A DNA stretch of 64,000 nt from Corallochytrium limacisporum. Lineage: Eukaryota > Opisthokonta. A program made the position numbers and the translations under genes. Below, piece by piece: positions 1-10,500 of this stretch; position 1 is the first letter of the stretch, and each line of letters starts with the position of its first letter. Where the stretch lies: NCBI GenBank assembly GCA_002811645.1, contig PDIP01000019.1:186588-250587 (forward strand). Direction: 5' to 3'. The notes beneath the pieces are model-generated. The model ran no database searches. It was not told the origin of the DNA and worked only from the letters and a program-made list of their open reading frames with translations.

Positions 1-466
1 TAAGGGAATGCATACCGCCCAAAGCTGGCTCGGTTCGATTGCGAAGGGGCCCAATTTGATTATCAGATTATATGATTTACACATCAATGATTTTATATTA
101 TTGATTATTATGTAAGGGGGTCTTCAATTTCGTTCGAAGGTGGTGGAAGAGATTCCAACCGTTCAGACTCTCTCAGCCAGGCGAGCTTTGGTAGTGAAAG
201 TACTACATTTCCACATGCTTGTTCTCGCTTGCACATACGGTTGCTCTGTGAATCTGTGAGTTCTTTCAGCTGGCTGTTGTTTCAATGTCGCTAACAGTGT
301 CACTGACATCGTTTTGAGACTACAAGAAAGAAGCATCCACCATCTGGGAAGTGTATGCTTGGTGAATCGGCTGTTGGATCGTGAATGTGATCCATCACCA
401 TGTTCACAGCAACAAAGGCTATTCAGAAGGTGATGAGAAGTATATAGAATTAGTCCACGATTATCC
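1..466. other. Window edge, no gene recognised
   Basis: No convincing coding region is seen. A 110-codon minus-strand frame (163-495) is low in recognisable protein character and is not called. Bases 60-115 are AT-rich (TTATATTATTGATTATT-like), whereas the rest is near balanced composition. A B-box-like GGTTCGATT occurs near base 32, but no cloverleaf could be built around it. Confidence 0.3.
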
Positions 467-1141
467 ATGATTGTATGGCGTGAAATCTCATCCATAGTGC
501 AATTGGTATTTAAGGGAGATCATTCCATTAGATTACCACAGTCGCCCGCCAAAGAAAATGAGAGGTTGCACGCGGCCAACAGAGATAGAGACCTCCGTGT
601 ATTGTTTGACTATTCTTCAGACGTTCAGAGGATTTCGGCATTCTGTGTGCCACAGAAAGATCTTCCCAGCAAACGTAGAGTTGCCACGACCGAACACAAG
701 GGTGACCAAATAGATCAATTTATTGGACGACATCCGGTCCGGTGTTCGCACATGGTAGATTGCAGTCTTTTTGGTAGGCCCCTGATATTTATTGATTCTA
801 GAACCGGTTTGGCACAATATCCCCTTCCTATCTTGGCCATGCTAGATAGAGAACTGTATAAGCATAAGGTTGCGAGAGAGCTGGACGAGCATGGAACCAT
901 ACCTCAGTTGGTTCAACTAAGGATGTTACATGTAAACTACCGCGGGGGAATGGCCATCATCACCCCCATCAGCACATCAAGACCAACCATCAACAACCAT
1001 CACAGTCAAACGCCTAAGGTGCGGGCGGATATCAGCTCCCCTGCGGATATACCATCGTCGATGAACTTGCTGTACTGGATGTGTACCGATAATGGTGACG
1101 CTCTATCCCCTTTTCCGGACTCAGGTTATAGAATCATGTAA
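467..1141 (+). CDS. Doubtful hypothetical ORF, 224 codons
   Basis: This ATG-initiated open frame of 224 codons is the longest in the first 2.7 kb. I recognise no domain, signal peptide or membrane segment. The translation is rich in Arg, Ser, Pro and His, without the compositional regularity of the genes further right. It could be a lineage-specific gene, an exon of a spliced gene, a decayed element or chance. Two 60-70-codon frames overlap it on the other strand. It is listed only because its length is above most chance frames here. Confidence that it encodes a protein is low. Confidence 0.18.
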   Translation: MIVWREISSIVQLVFKGDHSIRLPQSPAKENERLHAANRDRDLRVLFDYSSDVQRISAFCVPQKDLPSKRRVATTEHKGDQIDQFIGRHPVRCSHMVDCSLFGRPLIFIDSRTGLAQYPLPILAMLDRELYKHKVARELDEHGTIPQLVQLRMLHVNYRGGMAIITPISTSRPTINNHHSQTPKVRADISSPADIPSSMNLLYWMCTDNGDALSPFPDSGYRIM

Positions 1142-2773
1142 CGAACTCCTGCGCACCGTTCGCCATGCTCCAAGAGTCTCAATCTGTGGCATCAGTTTGA
1201 CGGGGTGCCCGCGCCCGAAGGATCCGCGTTTGTCCTCCTTGAAGAAGAATTGGGTCCCAAATAGTAAAGGCACATTCAATTCCGCAGATTGGCCTGAATG
1301 TTTGCCTCTGCAACATTGCTGATTGCAAAAGTGGGATGGACACCGGCAGTGAACTCGTGCAACCGCAGCTAATCAATCCATTTGACACGTTCACGGTGCC
1401 TATTGGAGGGGCCCTTGAGCAGTTCTGTATTCCTTACTTCTTCTCCCTTCACCTCCTCTCCGGTTTCATACCTTCCAAAAGCAGGAATCTAGAAATTCTA
1501 TATTTCTAAACATTGCTGTTCGAACAGTAATGGCTTAGAAAAAGGATTAAAGGGGGGTCGTATTTCCATATTAGAACTACCTAGCTCTCCACTGCCGGAG
1601 GAAAAGAGCCGTGAGCCCCCGCACAACCCCTGGCCCTCCCCCTCTTTCCTTCCCCCCCCCCCTTTCTTTCTCTTTAATTCCTAGGCCAGTGTGAAACACT
1701 GGGGTCTACAGTCGGAGTCTATTTTTTATTCCACACCTTGTCCAGCACCACCTCTGAGTGGTGGCGGACCCACCCCCACACTCTCAGCCCCCCCTGTCTC
1801 TCATTAGATTGACTAGGATGTATGAGTCCTTTCGGCGAACATACTGAGCCAACCAAAACCACCGGCCCCTTCGCATCTGTTCCCCGGCACGCTTTCCGGC
1901 TTGGGTCGGGGTTTCTGGAGGACCAACCTCGGAAAATGGAAACCCCCATCCAACTCCCCCACACCGCTACTGCGAGTCTGCCGGCTTTCCTCTGGAGAAT
2001 GCGGCTTGTGTGATTGGTGGGTCAAAATAGTGTGATGAACTGGAGAGAATGTAACCGCTGCCTTTTCCGTGTGGAGAGCAGCAGTCTAAGCTGATTTCGA
2101 ACAATGGGCATGTTGGAGTGGGAAAGAAATCAAAACTTTGGTTCCCTCCTTTCCGTTGGATTGGGGGGATGAATCCGGCACATGTCTTTTCTCCCCCCCC
2201 CCCCATCGGGGGCATGGGGGACCAGGGGCGGGGGGCTCGGGAGGAAAAGTTGTGAGACTTTGGAGGGGAGGGAGACGCGTATGATTGACAATCAGTACTT
2301 GGGCCCCCAGTGATGATGGGTTCAGTATAGCGGAGTATTGGGAAAGGAAGGGGACGGCCTTTTGCCTACATACTAAATGATGTCATGAAAAATAGGGATA
2401 ACAGGCGAGGGGCGAAGATTGTGAAGAAGGGCAAGCGTGACTCAGCGGATGCTATGATAACTATGTATTTTTATATTTTCGGAACTATTACGATGCTATG
2501 CAGATGTACATGTGAAAAGATGCAGCAGCTCATCCACAGGATGTCTAGAGTATGTTGGAAGTGGTTCTCGTAAGATGCTATGTGCAGGATGTGCAGTCAA
2601 GCTAATAATCTAAGTGTCACCGGGAATCCACGTCCCGTGATCACAGGAGGTCAACTCCTTTCTTACAGAGCAACCTGGCTCGTTGTTCATGGACCATCGC
2701 CGGTGTTCTGATGATCCTGCTTCTGTGTTAGTGTTTTTGTGAAATGTTTTTGATACCCCTGTGATGAGGATAC
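1142..2773. other. Non-coding stretch 3' of the forkhead gene
   Basis: About 1.6 kb without a recognisable gene. It holds a C-rich pyrimidine tract around 1615-1675 (C run near 1652-1662) and a C/G segment at about 2190-2250, where a C run of about 12 is followed by G-rich sequence that could fold back. The short frames here (60-82 codons) lie mainly across these low-complexity tracts. The last 200 bp probably include the 3' UTR of the minus-strand forkhead gene. Confidence 0.4.
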
Positions 2774-3928
2774 TCACATCAATAAGCTCATCGCGGGATC
2801 AAACAGGCCAAGAGAGACGCCCTCATCAGCAACAGAGTCTGTGGTGACAAAGTAGTCCGTACCAGGGCGAGCAGTATGGAGCTGCCAGTCGCTGGTTAGA
2901 CTGGAATGTGTAGTTTCCGAGGCATCAGTGATGAACAGCTCATCGAGGTCGGTTTGCAAAGGTTCGTCCTCAATCATGGGGAACTCGTTGCCAATGAACT
3001 CGAGGGACTCCGGGCTGTTGATGCTGGACAGGGTAGGGCTGAACTCGGCAAAGTTGATCTCTGCGGTGCCCAGTGCACTGTCGGTCTTGTCCATCTCAAA
3101 GAAGTCAGTAAGGATGGGCATAGAGTCGGCGGTAGGCTCACTAACCGCTGCCTTAGCTTTGCGCTTTTGGGCGTTCGCCTTGGCCTTAGCCTTGGCGGTC
3201 TTGTCGGGCTTCTTGGCTGCTTGGGCCTTCTTCGCGTTGAGCATAGCCTTTTTCTTGGCAGCCGCTTCCTTGGCGGCCTTCTTCTTTGCGTTTTTAGCAG
3301 CAGCCTTCCTCTTGTCATCTCTGGAGGCCGCGGCAGCCTTCCGTTCTTCTGCTTTCTTGGCCTCCTCCTTATTCTGCTTACCGCGGCTAGAGTACGGATG
3401 GGCAGTGGGAGTCTCAAACTGCTTCAAGAATTCAACCAGACCCTCACCATTTTTGAGGTTACTGATGATGAAGCTCTCGTACTTGTCATCAACGGTCCAG
3501 AAACCACCCTTTCCAGAGGTGGAACCAGGCTTGGGGATCTTTGTGAAGTTCTTGTTGAGGGAGAGATTGTGGCGCACACTGTTCTGCCAACCCGAAGGGG
3601 TAGTGGCAAAGTAAGGGAACAACGCCTGAATCCAGCTGTAGATGTCAGCCAGAGTGCGCCTACGGCCTGTGTTGGTAACACAAGCCAAGCAGATCAGGCT
3701 AGCATAGGAGCAAGGAGGCTTCTTCTCACCATGAATGTAGTCACGGATGTCCTGGCTCTCCTCGTTCTGTGAGCTGGTGTTTTCGGAGGTCTTGGGAGCC
3801 TCTGCCGCGGTCGTGGTTTCCGAGGCGGGCTTGCTATTCTCAGAGACCGTTGTGGTGGTAGGGGTCTCGGTCTTCTCTGCGGTCGGAGTGACCTGAGTAG
3901 TAGTGGTGGTGTTCTGTTCTTCCGTCAT
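2774..3928 (-). CDS. Forkhead (FOX) transcription factor with Lys/Ala-rich tail
   Basis: This 384-aa protein has one forkhead winged-helix domain at about residues 69-152. The domain starts KKPPCSYASLI, its recognition helix reads WQNSVRHNLSLN (His120 is the usual base-contacting residue), and it ends GKGGFWTVDD. These are family hallmarks, so sequence-specific nuclear DNA binding is secure. Residues 1-60 are Thr/Glu/Ser-rich and probably disordered. Residues about 190-275 are an extended Lys/Ala-rich block resembling a linker-histone tail. Residues about 280-384 are acidic with bulky hydrophobics (EFPMIEDEP, DLDELFITD), as in activation domains. The ATG at 3928 has A at -3. The gene is intronless. 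Its 5' side faces a 9.8-kb spacer. The FOX subfamily cannot be assigned by eye. Large antisense frames over it reflect the Lys/Ala codon bias. Confidence 0.93.
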   Translation of the reverse strand: MTEEQNTTTTTQVTPTAEKTETPTTTTVSENSKPASETTTAAEAPKTSENTSSQNEESQDIRDYIHGEKKPPCSYASLICLACVTNTGRRRTLADIYSWIQALFPYFATTPSGWQNSVRHNLSLNKNFTKIPKPGSTSGKGGFWTVDDKYESFIISNLKNGEGLVEFLKQFETPTAHPYSSRGKQNKEEAKKAEERKAAAASRDDKRKAAAKNAKKKAAKEAAAKKKAMLNAKKAQAAKKPDKTAKAKAKANAQKRKAKAAVSEPTADSMPILTDFFEMDKTDSALGTAEINFAEFSPTLSSINSPESLEFIGNEFPMIEDEPLQTDLDELFITDASETTHSSLTSDWQLHTARPGTDYFVTTDSVADEGVSLGLFDPAMSLLM

Positions 3929-4439
3929 TGTGAAAGGATCTATGTGTCTTCCGATAGTGGATCTAGGTAAGTAGTCAGGTACTCGAGCTGTGAATCTGTG
4001 GGTTGAACAAAGGTATACTGCTACCGAGTGTGCAACTGCTGTGTGGTCCGAAACTCTTGAGGGGATTTATCTTACGTGCCCCTGCACTTAGACTTTCACA
4101 GATCATCTGTTTCCATCGAAGACGCCGGGAATCACTCCTCCTGAATAGCTGATCAGGAAAACAAGAAGGGTCATTACCAATAGTACACAGCAATTGAAAT
4201 CGTTAGTTCGTCACACGTATTTTGAAAAGAACCAAGCACAAACTAGTTGTAAAAGACTCTTGCTCCGCCGAAGCCAACCGTCGAACTTTAGTCCACCAAT
4301 TACGGCCGCACTGTGAAATGCTGCTTCCGCTCCGGAATCCGCGGCGGATCGCCCCACAGATGGGAGGAGCGCATCACCGCAAGGTACCATGAGAGGGAGG
4401 ACCACATAAACCGCCACCCCTTTCTCTCATGAAGCCGCA

Positions 4440-4790
4440 TTCTATTGACTTCTGTTCCCCCTTCCTTCCTCTAATTCCTCACCCTTGGAATTCGTCCCCT
4501 CTCCTTCCCCCCCCCCTCTTTTCCCCGGGGTCTCTCCACCTTCCAAAGTCCCCTACCCCCCCCCTCCTTTTTTTCCCCCCTGCCTTCCCCCGCTCCCGGC
4601 ACCCAACACAGTGAGTGAGAATGTCCTTGTCTCTTTCTCCCCCGCACACACTGGTACCATTTTCCTTCTGTTTCGCTCAATTTCGTCCTCCTCCCCCCTC
4701 CCCCCTAATTTTTTTTTCGAACTCTTCTTCTTTTTTCATCATTCCCACTTCATCTCGCTTTTTTTTTCGACCCCACGGCGCACCAGTATG
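4440..4790. repeat. Pyrimidine-rich low-complexity tract
   Basis: About 350 bp in which the plus strand is overwhelmingly C and T, with C runs of 8-9 near 4509 and 4555 and T runs near 4710 and 4760. It lies roughly 500-860 bp upstream of the forkhead ATG, so the forkhead sense strand is polypurine here. It may be promoter-associated or form unusual DNA structure. It is not coding. Confidence 0.7.
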
Positions 4791-7278
4791 TAGACAGTTT
4801 CCCATGTTTCCTTGAATGGAAACTGTCTCTTTTTGAGTCCCTCTTCCTTTCGATCCCTGTTTTCTCCCTCTCGGCATTTGAGTCATTTCCACACTATGGA
4901 GGACTCATGGAATCGCCCACTATATCGTGTTTTGGACTTTGCATAAACTGGAAGCATTCGGTAATCTTTCTCCTTCTGGCAAATCTGACGCATTCGAAGC
5001 TGCGGCCACATTTCCCTAATTTCTACCTCATCCCCAGACAAACATGTCTAATATGTATTCTACATGGCTGATGCCCTTGCCAGGTTCTAAACAGCGAAAC
5101 GTACGTGGCTATTGCAACCTGAAGATCACACGTTGGCATCAGTAGTATCACAATTTATCAGGAAAGGAGGGAGCTATCGTCCTCTTGACTACACTGTTCT
5201 CTAATATTTCGGAATGTAGTAAGTCTTGATACGAGTGGATGGGCCTTGCCGGGTGTCTCTCACGTTTATGTTTTTGACCACTCCAGACCGGATGTTGTCT
5301 TTGAGCAAAAATGGGCTTGTCAACGAGTCTTGTTTCGGTCTCCCTGTCGCTGTTGCTTCAATGGTTAATCCCCTCCATAGCTTCGTAGCTCTCGCTGTTT
5401 TTTTTTTTTGGTAGAACGCCTCTGTTTACTTTTTTTTTTCGTTCCCTCTTTTTTTTTTCCGACAGGTCTTGGGAATTGAGGTCATATCTACAGTGTACAC
5501 AGTTTTTTTTCTACCCCCCTCAAACTCTGTTCTTGCATTCAGGATTTCATAATTTCCCAACTGCATCCATGAATTACGTGCGAACTGGACAGAGTAGGGT
5601 TTAAAGCCGCAAGGGTCAGGTTTTGGGCGGAGCGGACCGCTCCTGTGGATGTCTATGCAGACGAATTTGAGGATAGATAAACTAAAATGCTCATTGTTAT
5701 GATCGGGCGCCAATACTGAGTTGTCTGCCATTCACTATATAGGAACGACCACACCGGCCATGCTATTGTCAGTACGATGCCATCCCGAGAAAGAGTGTGA
5801 GGGTGTCTCTCAATTAATCTGACGGCGCACGTTAGTCGCATTCTCTTGGATTTCTCTGTTTTGGAAACTGACCAAGCCGGCAACCTACACAGCGCACGTT
5901 CGTGACCTCTCGCCACCTGTCAAACTTTCTAAGAATAGTGACATATATCGGGTATGTGTTGTGGAGAAATTCGAGAATGGTACACATAAAAATTAACGCT
6001 GTGGCGTCTTTTGGTGTGTGAGAGAAATGGGCTTGAAAATAATGATCTCTCGGAGTGGACTGTGGAAGCACAATCTTGAACTTAGAAATGTAACCGCGCG
6101 AGATCAGTATACAGTGTGACCGAATGACTGAAAGAGTGAGCACAAGGTGGGGAAGGGCCCCTGCCACAAGTTTTTGAAAAAAAAATTCACACAGTCTATG
6201 ATTAAAGCGCAGTTGCTCACAGAATCTGTTTGCGAAACTGGCCGACTTGATTTCCGCACCGGTCATCGTCCATCACTCTGATTCACATGCTATAGATACA
6301 ATCTCAGGAGAACCAATTAAACACGCGGCAATACGCCTAACAGTGAAGACACCATGCAAAGGGGAAAGTGTTTTAATATGAAGACGATGAATCATAGCAG
6401 GCCACGAAGCAAAGGTACGAATGCTTCCGTTTGAAGCGATTATCAATGACCGAGATCTCATCCTGCGAACTGCGGGAGAAAAGCGAAGAAAGGAGAATCA
6501 CATACAGTCTCGTTTTGCACTTGGTTGCCTTAGAACATTGCTCACTAATTCCCCACTCTGGGCATGTATGGGAGTAAACCAACATTCAACCTTTGTATGT
6601 CACCGTTCGATATGCTTACGGAAAAGCTACAGAGAACGGCATTGTCGCGACTGAACGAACTCTGCTCTCTCGCTCTCCAACTCATTGTTCTCTGCCCATG
6701 TTTACAGTACCACTGTTCGTATTCATGGCTTACAGGAAATGGACGGAGCAACAGCCGCTGTCCTCATTCCACTGACGCACAAGTGACACATTCGTTAGTT
6801 CAGTGAGGAAGGGTTTGGTGAGGAAAAGTAGTTCCTTCCCAACGGAGAGTTGTCTTTCCGCCGTTGCTCCTGTGTGTCTGTGTTCCTATTCGTTGAAAGT
6901 CCTCTCCCGTACAGTGGTAAATCAGAAGAGACCCGATCCAACTATTGTTCCGCTAGATGAGAGCTCGTACAGTGGAACTTGTATGGATCTTGTTTAATGT
7001 TTATGACGTGGAAACCGGAATGAGGGATAGTGTGCATGGATGTGCTCGGTGTGGAGAGTCAAGTCATGGACAAAGTGCGACATCAGTAACCCGTCTCGAG
7101 AAGAACATGGCCTTGAGCACCTCATCATCGCGAGATTGTGATCTGCATTAGTTCTATACTGAAACAAAGCGCTCATTTTCAATTACCAGGTTAGTCGTGC
7201 GGTGTGACACAAGGATGATCCTGTACGGACGCTCTGGAGGGGGGGTGTGGATTGGGACAGCGTGAACGTCCAAGAGAG

Positions 7279-7534
7279 CGAGAAAAAAAATCGTCGGCAA
7301 CCCACAAGCATACTTTTTTTTTCAGACGCCAACTAAGAGTTGGGAACCTTCGATTCATGGGGGTTAAATATATAGCACTTTAGAACATTCTTAATTTGGT
7401 TCTATAACTTTATATTTTAATATACGTTATTTTTTGACGAAGTATATGCCTATTCTCATATATTTACAAACACACCTATCATGATTTTACACTGTTCCTG
7501 CTATCAGGAGAAGAGAGGTCGAAAAAAAATCGAC
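7279..7534. repeat. Two CGA-oligoA-TCG inverted motifs
   Basis: At 7518-7534 the sequence is GTCGA, seven A, then TCGAC, a perfect 5-bp inverted repeat around an A tract. At 7279-7295 a related CGA-G-A8-TCG-TCG block occurs. The two lie about 240 bp apart in the long spacer. Function unknown; they could be protein-binding sites or chance. Confidence 0.4.
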
Positions 7535-10500
7535 GACGGAACGCATTCCCTTTTTTTTCTCCCCGACAGCTTGGGCCCTTCCCCCCTCCCTCCCCCTCCA
7601 TCCCCCAATTCACTTACCGCACACATTCCGTAGGCTCGCTTCTCTCAGACGGGACCACTCTGTGGGAAGTCCGGGCAATACAAAATATGTGGGCAGATGT
7701 GAAAGTTCTTTACGGCTTGGTCATCTCTAGTACACCGTTGTGAATATTTCGAACAACGTCAGGTTCTGCTGCGTGTGTTTGACGCACGTACAACATGTGG
7801 AGTCTAGTTGGAAACACGCAGATCATTTAAAGTGGGCGGAAACCTTATGCTCGGTCAACGTTGTCTCAATACCGACTTGTGTCCCTCGGGCATGATTGAC
7901 ACTTCCTGCCATGTCACGGTTTACATGCAGGCCCAGAAACGTTTGGGACATCAATCGAGGAGGTAAGCAGTCTGAAACGGGGTATTTTTTGAGATCGTCT
8001 AGAGCTGAACTTCTCTTTGCTCTCGTTCTTTTCTCGATGCCTAAGGATTTGCTGCGGTATACGTTTCTAAAATTTCGTTCTTGGTGTCGAGCAGCTCAGT
8101 TTGCAGCGTCGCACCATGTGTCCTGTCGTTTGATCCTTCGGGGGGGTTTGCTATCTATGCAGTCATAGAAATTGGAGGGCCTCTGAAACGGAGAGCCTGT
8201 TAGTATTTGAAGACAAGAAAGTTGAACGGTGATTGCAACAAGAAAGATACAAAGAGAAATGAAATGCTAATGCCGGCAGATTCGAGGGAGTGAAGCAAAC
8301 CTTCAGCAAAATAATGGGAGCTTTGGTGGACAACTCTTCATGTGCCCCCGGTTTACAATCGGGTAGAGCGATGGTCAGTGCTCATCGTTAACATGTGTGA
8401 GAGGGGCTGGTTCAGCGACCGCGTTTCATTGGCATCAGTGACCAAAATGACTGCGCTATAAAATCGATAGCTCACCCATACAAGCGCAACCCGGTGATGT
8501 GGCACACGGATAAGGGTTTCCGCAAGGCTCTCCGGACATGTCTTCAAGGGAAAGAGAGCGCTTGCTGTTTTGGCTGGAAGAATATTCAATAGAGTATACT
8601 ACGTAGATTGTTTCAGGGAGAGCGTTTCAATTTCTGTTCAGGCACCTGACTCCGCTACTATTTAAACCGTCCTCTTGGATTCTTCTCACGAAAGAAAAAA
8701 TTAGCTTTCGTCAACGTCTGTTGCCGTCCGGACTCATCTTCTTTAAGAGGGTCATTAACACGCTTCCGTGTCATCCTTGAGACGAGGAGTCAAAATACAT
8801 GCAACCGTAGTTCATATAGTACGCGCCTTGATTCTTTTCTTACAGACTCTTTCCAACACCTACGAAAGAAATTTGAACTCACTGACACGGTTGCGGAATA
8901 TAGAACGTGAGCTTGGTGACGAGTGCTCTGCGTACACAAGAGTCAGTTTACTGTATGGAATAACCAAAAGTTTATCACTGTTTGAGCAGAGTCAATATTC
9001 TTCCGTTTTTCTGTATACGGCAAACATACGCTCGTTTCCAAAATTTTGACTGGTGATCCATGAGCGTCCAGTATCTATTTCGGTTTTAGTTCTAAATTAT
9101 CTCTTTACAAAATGGTATAGCGCCCGTGCTGACTTCAGGGCCACGCCGTTTTTCTCAGACTCATTCACCACCAATCCATTGACCAGTCAAGCATACCTTA
9201 AGCATTATCAGGGCTATTTTTTCTTCACGCTGACCAAATTTCTTCATATTTCTAACTTTTCTAGTCGAGTTGTGCCCGCGGTTGCATTCACTCACACACC
9301 GCAAGCGGCATATTATAGGCCCACACACCACTAGCGTCTGAATCTAGATATAACCACGGGACAAACACATGGCGCAGTACTATTGCACGACTGGACGGAG
9401 GAACACGAGGAGGAGAGCCATCGCTCCAATAATATCTTTCCGCTGCCTCCTCGGAGTACAGAAAAAGTAGGAAGAGTAACTATGGAAGACATATGAGGCG
9501 ACGACATAAAATTTCTAAGTACCTCTCCTACAGACACAGGGAACTTTCAACACTAACTGACACATACGTGGCTTCAAACTGTCCACTTTTTCTGCAAGGT
9601 GACATTTCGTGCCCTCGATGAACAGATAGCAATACCTTTCGCCGACAGCGTGTGCATCGTTTGTAGGGAGATACAGCCCTAGCTCTTCAACTGGCACCCT
9701 ATTACACAGAGTACCGGTGTGAATATCACGGAGAGGACGTATGGCCAAAGAAGGGCATGAGTATGGAAAATTTTGAGAATCATGCAGAGCGTTTAGAAAG
9801 CAGAAGTGTGATGTACACTGCACATGATCGTGCTCCATTCACAGTCAATGATGAAAATCACGAGCTTTCGACTCCAACCCGTGCCGAACGAGAGAGGTCA
9901 AAATGTCGCAATTCGCCGCTTTGAGAGTGTGTCGTGGAGCTTCATTTTTGAGAATACTAGCCGTAACATTTTTTAGTGGGCCAATTCAATAGTGTATGAC
10001 CGGTCCGCTCAGAGGGGATGATCTGTACATCGTACGACCGCCGGCAAAAGTTTAACAATTTTTATCAATCATCGTCCTAACACTTTCGCACACACACCAT
10101 CTCTCACATCCGACGGTAACTACTAGCTCTCAGTGTTGCGCCTACACTTTTGTAATCTCTGCCACCAACTAGGTGCGTATCCTCCAGACCTCAAAGCCCT
10201 CTTAAGGCTCCGGTGTCACACCCTATGTGTGTCGATCATCGGACTCACTCTATGTACGGCCCTATCAGGAGATTTGAGTTGAGAAGGGTACGTGGAGGAA
10301 ATAAGAGGCAGCGATTTCGATAGAATCGGCAGGAACGGAGAAAATGGGGGACCCTCTGGTGTAAGGGTCGATCAGCTCTTCTTGCATGGTTTCTTGCCAA
10401 TTTTCACAAAATCTTCAGTACCACACTTCGGATGACAGTTGCCGCTTGTAAGCCAAAACACAAGAACAGATTGACAGGTAGAGAGTACATGTCAATTGCT

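Noticed and set aside
2906-3772. Large antisense frames (288 and 228 codons) across the forkhead gene
   Set aside because: They are Leu/Ala-rich mirror translations of the Lys/Ala codons of the forkhead tail, overlap the forkhead domain itself and have no domain of their own.
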